A stretch of DNA of 41,263 bases, taken from UBA2450 sp045226015 (GTDB lineage: Bacteria; Bacillota_I; Bacilli_A; RFN20; CAG-826). This document shows, piece after piece, positions 36,421 through 41,263 of this stretch. The stretch lies in the NCBI GenBank assembly GCA_045226015.1, contig JBGVBY010000005.1, positions 1 through 41,263 on the forward strand. The letters are read 5' to 3'. Positions within the stretch are counted from its first letter, which is position 1. Every line of letters begins with the position of its first letter. A model generated the notes under the pieces. It was given only the letters and a program-made list of their open reading frames with translations. It was not told the origin of the DNA and searched no databases. Made by a program: the position numbers and the translations under genes.

Positions 36421-37593
36421 TTATTTGTTCGTAAAGGAATCGATTTTAAGAGAAATTGTAATTAGTTCTTTTAATTGTTTTGTAGTCAAATCTAATGTGT
36501 TTTGGTTAGCGGCCACACCAGCACGTTTATAATCACCAATTGAAGATTTGAGATTGTTTAAATAGTCATCACCAAAGTTTAATAGGTAATCCTGAACATA
36601 TTTCACTTGTTCATCAGAAAGCTTTTTATTTTTTAATTCATTGATTTGGTTATCAATCGTTTCTTTATAAATCGTAATAGAATTTAATGATTCATCAATT
36701 TGAGAGATAAGGGCTTTATTTTTCTTGTTCTCTTCAGCAGTTTTCTTCTTTTGATTCAAACATTCCTCAACTTTTTCTTCGAAATATACAAAGGATGATG
36801 ACTCTAGGTAACCTAACGTATAGGTTGTTGTTAGATATTTATTACCTTTTGAAGTAGCTTCAACAAATTTCTTATATGTTACAGTTTTGCCTTTTTCTGT
36901 GTATTCTCCAAATCCAAGATAAAACGTAAGCGCGTCAGTAAATTTTTCTTGTTTGTTCCTATCGGCAAATAAATTCTCTACACGTTTTGAATACTGGTAT
37001 GCATGTGAAAGCTCATGAGCAAGCACGCCTATATAACAGTTCGCGTTATAAAATTCACGATAACTAAGTGTGATTTCGTTGAATGAATAATCGTGCTTCT
37101 CAATATAACCAGGGGTAGAATCATCAAGTTTTTCTAACACTATTATTGATTTGTTGTCTTTAAGACCTAAATGTTTTTCCATGGATATCAAAATCATTTG
37201 AAGTGTCAAAACGTTAGGTTTCTTATTGAGTTTTATTTCTTTTTCAAGATTATTATATAAGTCCAAAGGACATTTCCAGTCTTCGTTAGGTAGCTCGGGC
37301 AAATTAAGTTTAATAATTCGATCGAATTCTGTCACTATGTCTGGACACCAATCACTACTAGCATATGAACTACTAGGATTAGAGTTTCTATTAGCAAAAC
37401 GTCTTCTATTACGATATTTGACCAATTTGATTATAAACAAAACTAAGAACAAAATAGCGCCACTAGAAAAGAAGCCTGCCAAATAAGCAATGTCATACTT
37501 ATATAAATATAAAAGTATTAATGTAACAACATCAGCTAAAGAAAGCAGAAGAAACAATGCCAAGAGCACCCAACAGTTAAAAGTTTTTTTCAT
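36421..37593 (-). CDS. Membrane-anchored gluzincin-like metalloprotease
   Basis: 390 residues. Two N-terminal TM helices (about 8-30 and 35-58) precede a basic linker (RNRRRFANRN). The zinc motif is GVLAHELSHAYQY (HELSH 193-197), followed 19 residues later by EKFTD (216-220), an E-x3-D third-ligand pattern as in gluzincins. The C-terminal 110 residues are charged and helical (EEKVEECLNQKKKTAEENKKN...), probably coiled coil. It may process membrane or surface proteins; no relation to a named family is certain. The start has no ribosome site and lies four bases after the TfoX-like stop, so it is read by coupling. Confidence 0.75.
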   Translation of the reverse strand: MKKTFNCWVLLALFLLLSLADVVTLILLYLYKYDIAYLAGFFSSGAILFLVLFIIKLVKYRNRRRFANRNSNPSSSYASSDWCPDIVTEFDRIIKLNLPELPNEDWKCPLDLYNNLEKEIKLNKKPNVLTLQMILISMEKHLGLKDNKSIIVLEKLDDSTPGYIEKHDYSFNEITLSYREFYNANCYIGVLAHELSHAYQYSKRVENLFADRNKQEKFTDALTFYLGFGEYTEKGKTVTYKKFVEATSKGNKYLTTTYTLGYLESSSFVYFEEKVEECLNQKKKTAEENKKNKALISQIDESLNSITIYKETIDNQINELKNKKLSDEQVKYVQDYLLNFGDDYLNNLKSSIGDYKRAGVAANQNTLDLTTKQLKELITISLKIDSFTNK

Positions 37594-37597
37594 ATCG

Positions 37598-37891
37598 TTA
37601 TTTACTTTTTAAATCACTAACCACTATATTAACTAACTCACTAATTTCATCAGGATCTTCTGAATCTATCAATAGCATTGCTTTAGCGGTAGGATATGGA
37701 ATTTGCTCTTTTAGACCACTGTTCTCTAATGATTTTGTTTTCTTAATTAAGAAACGGTTGTCGTAGATTCCACCAAAAATAATGTTGTCTTTATAAAGAA
37801 TGTATTCACCCATCATTTTCTTATAGGTTATGCCACTTGTTTCTCTTAAAAGTTCAATAACGTATTCTAAATAATCTTTCGTGCTGGCCAT
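37598..37891 (-). CDS. TfoX/Sxy N-terminal domain protein
   Basis: 97 residues. The TfoX_N fold is recognised by TYKKMMGEYILYKDNIIFGGIYDNRFLIKKT and the later PYPTAKAMLLID. Full-length TfoX/Sxy promotes competence gene expression in Gram-negative bacteria; stand-alone N-domains are common and uncharacterised. It is followed four bases later by the protease gene. Confidence 0.88.
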   Translation of the reverse strand: MASTKDYLEYVIELLRETSGITYKKMMGEYILYKDNIIFGGIYDNRFLIKKTKSLENSGLKEQIPYPTAKAMLLIDSEDPDEISELVNIVVSDLKSK

Positions 37892-37945
37892 ATTGAGTAA
37901 TTAATCCCTGTTTTATTAAATCACCAAAAGAATTTACAGGTTGGA

Positions 37946-39052
37946 TTATAAATAAATTTCTGGAGGAATAACTTGTTCGTTTACATCTTTTAAATACTCT
38001 GCGACATCGTCGTAGACTACTGGGTCAATCGGCTCCCATGGATCACTTGGTAAGCCCCTATAAGATTCTCCTTCAGCGTAGAAACTTGTACTAACAAGCT
38101 TAGTGTTACCACTTTCTTCATCGTGAGTTTCAATTGTGTAAGGAATTTCATAAATGAAATTGGTAAATTTATAAGTTTCCTTATCGAAGAATAATGTGCC
38201 TTTAATTTCGCCTGGGAAGATATATTCTTCGTCATCTTCATCAGCAATTTCGTTTCTATAAACAAAACTGACTTCGATATCGTCTTCTTCTTTTACTGAA
38301 ATTTGATTTTCAATAATGAAGTCACTAATTTCTTTGTCGCTTTTACTAACTAATTCGCGACAAGTTGAATAATATAGTTTATCTAAATGTTCGAGGTTTC
38401 CTGGAGCGTCAAAGATATTAGTTTTAGAGATGATTTCACGGAATGATCTAGTAGAAATATTACTAAATAGTAATTCTTTATTGATTGAAGAATTAAATCT
38501 TTGAGTGTATTCCGCGTTAAACACTCCTTCATCAGTAACATCAAGCGAGTTATTAAGCCAAAGATTTTCGCTATTGGTCTTTAACGCTAATGATTGAGCA
38601 ATATCAAGGTTTTGCACTTTCGATTCAGAAGTATTTTCTCTACTAAATGATGTAGTTCTCACTATTTGGAAGATGCCGTAATAGGCCTTACCAACTGATA
38701 TCGCGTCAAAAATATCAATATTACCTTCTTCATCAACAACTGAATCATATTGCTCACTGGTAAGATCATGATATATTCCAAGAATACCATCACCGACATA
38801 ACTAAAAAAATTAGTTACACTTTCTCCATCTTCTCTATAGACATCTAAGACATCATATTGTTGGGAATACATCACTCTTAATGTTTTAGAGTAAAAATTA
38901 GATAAATCTTGGTTATTTAATATTTCTTTAACCTTATTAACTACTTCTTGATTGGGAATAATCACAATACCTGGATCTAAATTAGGATCGCTTTTACCAC
39001 ATGAAGCAAAGCTTAACACAAGAGGAATTAATAATAACGCACTTCTTTTCAT
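37946..39052 (-). CDS. Lipoprotein of unknown function
   Basis: 368 residues from ATG 39052, which has AAGGAGG upstream and opens a lipoprotein signal peptide (MKRSALLLIPLVLSFASC, Cys18); the longer frame overlaps the previous gene. The mature part is acidic, with beta-rich stretches (EDDIEVSFVYRNEIADEDDEEY, GEIKGTLFFDKETYKFTNFIYEI) like LolA/LppX-type or copper-amine-oxidase-like folds, but no motif fixes a family. It lies 13 bp after the secreted hydrolase and is probably co-transcribed. Confidence 0.75.
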   Translation of the reverse strand: MKRSALLLIPLVLSFASCGKSDPNLDPGIVIIPNQEVVNKVKEILNNQDLSNFYSKTLRVMYSQQYDVLDVYREDGESVTNFFSYVGDGILGIYHDLTSEQYDSVVDEEGNIDIFDAISVGKAYYGIFQIVRTTSFSRENTSESKVQNLDIAQSLALKTNSENLWLNNSLDVTDEGVFNAEYTQRFNSSINKELLFSNISTRSFREIISKTNIFDAPGNLEHLDKLYYSTCRELVSKSDKEISDFIIENQISVKEEDDIEVSFVYRNEIADEDDEEYIFPGEIKGTLFFDKETYKFTNFIYEIPYTIETHDEESGNTKLVSTSFYAEGESYRGLPSDPWEPIDPVVYDDVAEYLKDVNEQVIPPEIYL

Positions 39053-39065
39053 TGTCTTTTCCTCC

Positions 39066-41075
39066 TTAAAGTTTAATTGTGACATCGCGTTTAAAGCGAT
39101 CACTATTAAAGTATGCCGTATCTTTTTTGTGGTCTTTCTGGACTTTTTTCACTCCACGATTATCAAGTGATATAAATTGATAATAGGCCCAATATTCACA
39201 TCTATGACGTGGTTTTTTGGAATATGATTTCATTGAAATGTTATATTTCCTATTAATAGGCATAAATAGTTCCATCTTTTCTTCAGTGATATAGCTATAG
39301 TAACCAACTGCGTATTCATCATCGCATTGAAGAATATCGCTCTTACCAAGAATATGACCTTCAACGTTTACGACACGAGTGCCTTTTTTACTCTCTAGTC
39401 TTAAACCTAAATCATTAAAACCGAAGAAATGCATTCTTCCAAAGTCAGCGTTATCTCTTAATGGAACTACACTGATTTTATCGACATTATTCCTATTGTA
39501 TTCTTCAATGTAATAACTATCTTGTGATTGCATATGCGCAAGAGTGACATCGGAATAATGGTTTTGGAAAATATCACCGACATGAACTCCGATAGATATT
39601 AATTCATTTGGTCTTTCCCAATATGCATCCACAAGTGGATCTACTAAAACATCAAGCAATTCAACAACACGAGTCGCGTATTCACCAACGCTAGATTTAA
39701 TCGCATTTTTAATTGAACTGAAATTACCTAGGACAGAATTAGATATTACTGAAAGAATGAAAATTTTAGCAACTAATCCTGGTGTTGAAGGAATGTCTGT
39801 AAAATTTTCGTTCTTTAAAATAAGCATGATGTTCTCAAGAGGTGTTTGATATTTTTTGACATAGTCCGATCTTGAGCCAAGTTGATCTGTTAATTCTTCT
39901 ATAAACAATGTAGACGCAATATTCGCGTCATAATTTGATTTTGTTTTATCTTTTGTTTGACCAAAATTTCCACTTAAAATTCCAGTGATAGCAGGAATCA
40001 CTGCTATGATGGATAAGAAGTCTTCAATTTTAAGACCATACATATCAAAATCATCACCGCTATAAACTACTTCATCGTTTTGATTATCTAAATCGTGTAA
40101 CTTTTTAAAAGTATTACGATTATCTTTGTAGTTTTTAGGATCATAAAATCTTGTTGTAATAAATTTATCAACTCCAAAACGAGTAAAACCATATTCTGAC
40201 ATCGCAACTTTTGGAACAACGTCATTAGGGTTAACTATGTTAAATATGTTACCGTAAATTGCATCTCTAGGAAGTTTAATGGTTTTTGAATTTACATTAG
40301 CGCCTTGAGGAGCTTCGAATGTATAGGTATAAACATCTTCTTTAGATAGTCTCACAGAATTACCTAATAATTTCTCACCTTTATCTAGACGTGAATCGAT
40401 AAGTCCTCCAGCAATATTAGCGGTTGCTCCACCTCTAGAAAAACCAGTCATCCATAGTTTTACGTGACCTGTAATTTCAAAATCATTTACGTAATCAATG
40501 ATAAAATCAATCATCTTATTAGCGGCGTCATACCAGCCTTCATGCATATAATCTGATTTAGAACCATCACCTAAATGCATGTTATTGGCCCATTCACTGT
40601 AATAGCCACCAGATCTAGGTGTAACAGCGATAACTGTGTAATCATTAAATTCTTTTTTAGCCGCCGCTAAACCGATGGAATCAAATCTAGCAGTTTGCAC
40701 AAAATCATCATTAGTAACAAATGAATTAAAACCAATTGCTTCTAGAGCCCCTTTAATAAACTTAGGTTGTTTCTCATACCATTCAGGGTCATCGTAAATA
40801 CCATAATCAGGATAAGTAGCAATTGCTAAACAAAGCGAAGTAGTCGCTAAATGAGGATCATATAGATAAGAGGAATGTTCAAAATATAATTGGGAAAAAT
40901 AAATATCACTAGTAAAGTGAGGTCTAGTCTCTGATCTAAATTCAGGAGCGTAAGTAAAAGTAGTCTTAATTATTTCATAATCAGTATCAGTGGTTGCTTT
41001 AGCGGAAGTTGTTCTACTAGCAAAGCCAGTTATCATTCCAAAAGTAACAAGAACAATTAACCCAATTTTTTTCAT
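39066..41075 (-). CDS. Secreted alpha/beta-hydrolase (class-3 lipase-like)
   Basis: 669 residues with a Sec signal peptide (MKKIGLIVLVTFGMITGFAS..., probable cleavage near residue 26). The hydrolase region (about 60-330) has the nucleophile elbow MTGFSRGGATAN (211-216, Ser213), the strand TVIAVTPRSGGYYSEW before it, and NIVNPNDVVPKV downstream where the catalytic Asp is expected; a later His cannot be assigned. This G-x-S-x-G with VNPNDVVP is typical of lipase class 3 / DUF2974-like proteins. The C-terminal 300 residues are unrecognised and end in a basic segment (SKKPRHRCEYW). Likely acts on surface or extracellular lipids or esters. Confidence 0.82.
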   Translation of the reverse strand: MKKIGLIVLVTFGMITGFASRTTSAKATTDTDYEIIKTTFTYAPEFRSETRPHFTSDIYFSQLYFEHSSYLYDPHLATTSLCLAIATYPDYGIYDDPEWYEKQPKFIKGALEAIGFNSFVTNDDFVQTARFDSIGLAAAKKEFNDYTVIAVTPRSGGYYSEWANNMHLGDGSKSDYMHEGWYDAANKMIDFIIDYVNDFEITGHVKLWMTGFSRGGATANIAGGLIDSRLDKGEKLLGNSVRLSKEDVYTYTFEAPQGANVNSKTIKLPRDAIYGNIFNIVNPNDVVPKVAMSEYGFTRFGVDKFITTRFYDPKNYKDNRNTFKKLHDLDNQNDEVVYSGDDFDMYGLKIEDFLSIIAVIPAITGILSGNFGQTKDKTKSNYDANIASTLFIEELTDQLGSRSDYVKKYQTPLENIMLILKNENFTDIPSTPGLVAKIFILSVISNSVLGNFSSIKNAIKSSVGEYATRVVELLDVLVDPLVDAYWERPNELISIGVHVGDIFQNHYSDVTLAHMQSQDSYYIEEYNRNNVDKISVVPLRDNADFGRMHFFGFNDLGLRLESKKGTRVVNVEGHILGKSDILQCDDEYAVGYYSYITEEKMELFMPINRKYNISMKSYSKKPRHRCEYWAYYQFISLDNRGVKKVQKDHKKDTAYFNSDRFKRDVTIKL

Positions 41076-41136
41076 ATGTCGACCTCGAAATTTATTTCGC
41101 CCTTATTATATCAATAATATAGTCACAAAAGTGCCA

Positions 41137-41167
41137 CAAAAAGAAAAAACACGTTAATATAAACGTG
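41137..41167 (-). terminator. Terminator after tRNA-Leu
   Basis: Minus strand CACGTT-TATATT-AACGTG (41167-41150) followed by TTTTTTCTTTTT. Confidence 0.9.
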
Positions 41168-41178
41168 ATTTTTTTAAA

Positions 41179-41263
41179 TGGTGCCCGGGGTCGGACTCGA
41201 ACCGACATGGCTGTTAACCGATGGATTTTGAGTCCATTGCGTCTACCAATTTCACCACTCGGG
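41179..41263 (-). tRNA. tRNA-Leu (anticodon CAA), 5' end cut by the window
   Basis: Class II tRNA with a long variable arm. The anticodon loop CTCAAAA reads CAA, the T arm is GTCGG-TTCGAGT-CCGAC, and CCA is encoded. About one base of the 5' end is missing at the window edge. Confidence 0.93.

Overview
The window looks like chromosomal DNA of a low-GC, Gram-positive-type bacterium, most likely an uncultured gut member of the Bacilli (Erysipelotrichales, RF39 or Acholeplasmatales-like). The reasons are the strong AT bias, AGGAGG-type ribosome sites, many Rho-independent terminators, lipoproteins with MKK...C lipoboxes, CdaA, CadC/CadA-type metal control and ECF vitamin uptake. TGG encodes Trp and TGA is used as a stop, so this is genetic code 11 and not the Mycoplasma code. 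No database search was possible; family names rest on recognised motifs.

Layout. 1-1.4 kb: start of a secreted protein on the minus strand, about 440 nt of strongly structured non-coding sequence, and a plus-strand protein made of four NUMOD1 repeats without a nuclease. 1.4-3.3 kb: an XRE-Vat acetyltransferase fusion behind a KilA-N gene broken by one in-frame TAA. 3.3-3.6 kb: tRNA-Ser and a CAU tRNA with an abnormal T arm. 3.6-7.1 kb: DUF1295 protein, putative Mn/As permease, CPA2 antiporter and its small partner. 7.1-9.9 kb: a TacAT-type toxin-antitoxin pair and an unknown four-gene operon that includes a PD-(D/E)XK-like protein. 10-18.4 kb: large lipoprotein, gltX followed by tRNA-Glu, a lone plus-strand tRNA-Gly, two membrane proteins, Nudix, diadenylate cyclase, small winged-helix protein. 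18.4-24.7 kb: deoD, Ig-like lipoprotein, hemolysin-III protein, membrane XRE regulator, tRNA-Arg, and a cadA/arsR metal-efflux operon with two operators.

24.7-30.2 kb is a tight six-gene operon (plsC, flavodoxin, ECF-Nudix fusion, HAD phosphatase, MFS sugar-type transporter, glycerophosphodiesterase) with one promoter and one terminator. 30.2-34 kb is an accessory island: an XRE-GNAT fusion overlapping a RhuM-PLD gene, another XRE regulator, a toxin/immunity-like pair whose first gene has lost its start codon, and three small-RNA-like cassettes (paired 17-18-nt repeats at a 32-nt period, then a terminator). 34-36.4 kb: tRNA-Gly, -Val and -Thr, folA-thyA, and yefM-yoeB. 36.4-41.3 kb: membrane-anchored gluzincin-like protease, TfoX-N protein, lipoprotein, secreted lipase-like hydrolase and a partial tRNA-Leu.

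The most unusual items are (i) two separate loci pairing a related XRE-acetyltransferase fusion with a phage-antirepressor-type protein (KilA-N or RhuM-PLD), (ii) the repeat-pair RNA cassettes flanking the second locus, one with a near-perfect promoter whose predicted start falls exactly on the first repeat, and (iii) the structured RNA region in front of the NUMOD1 array.
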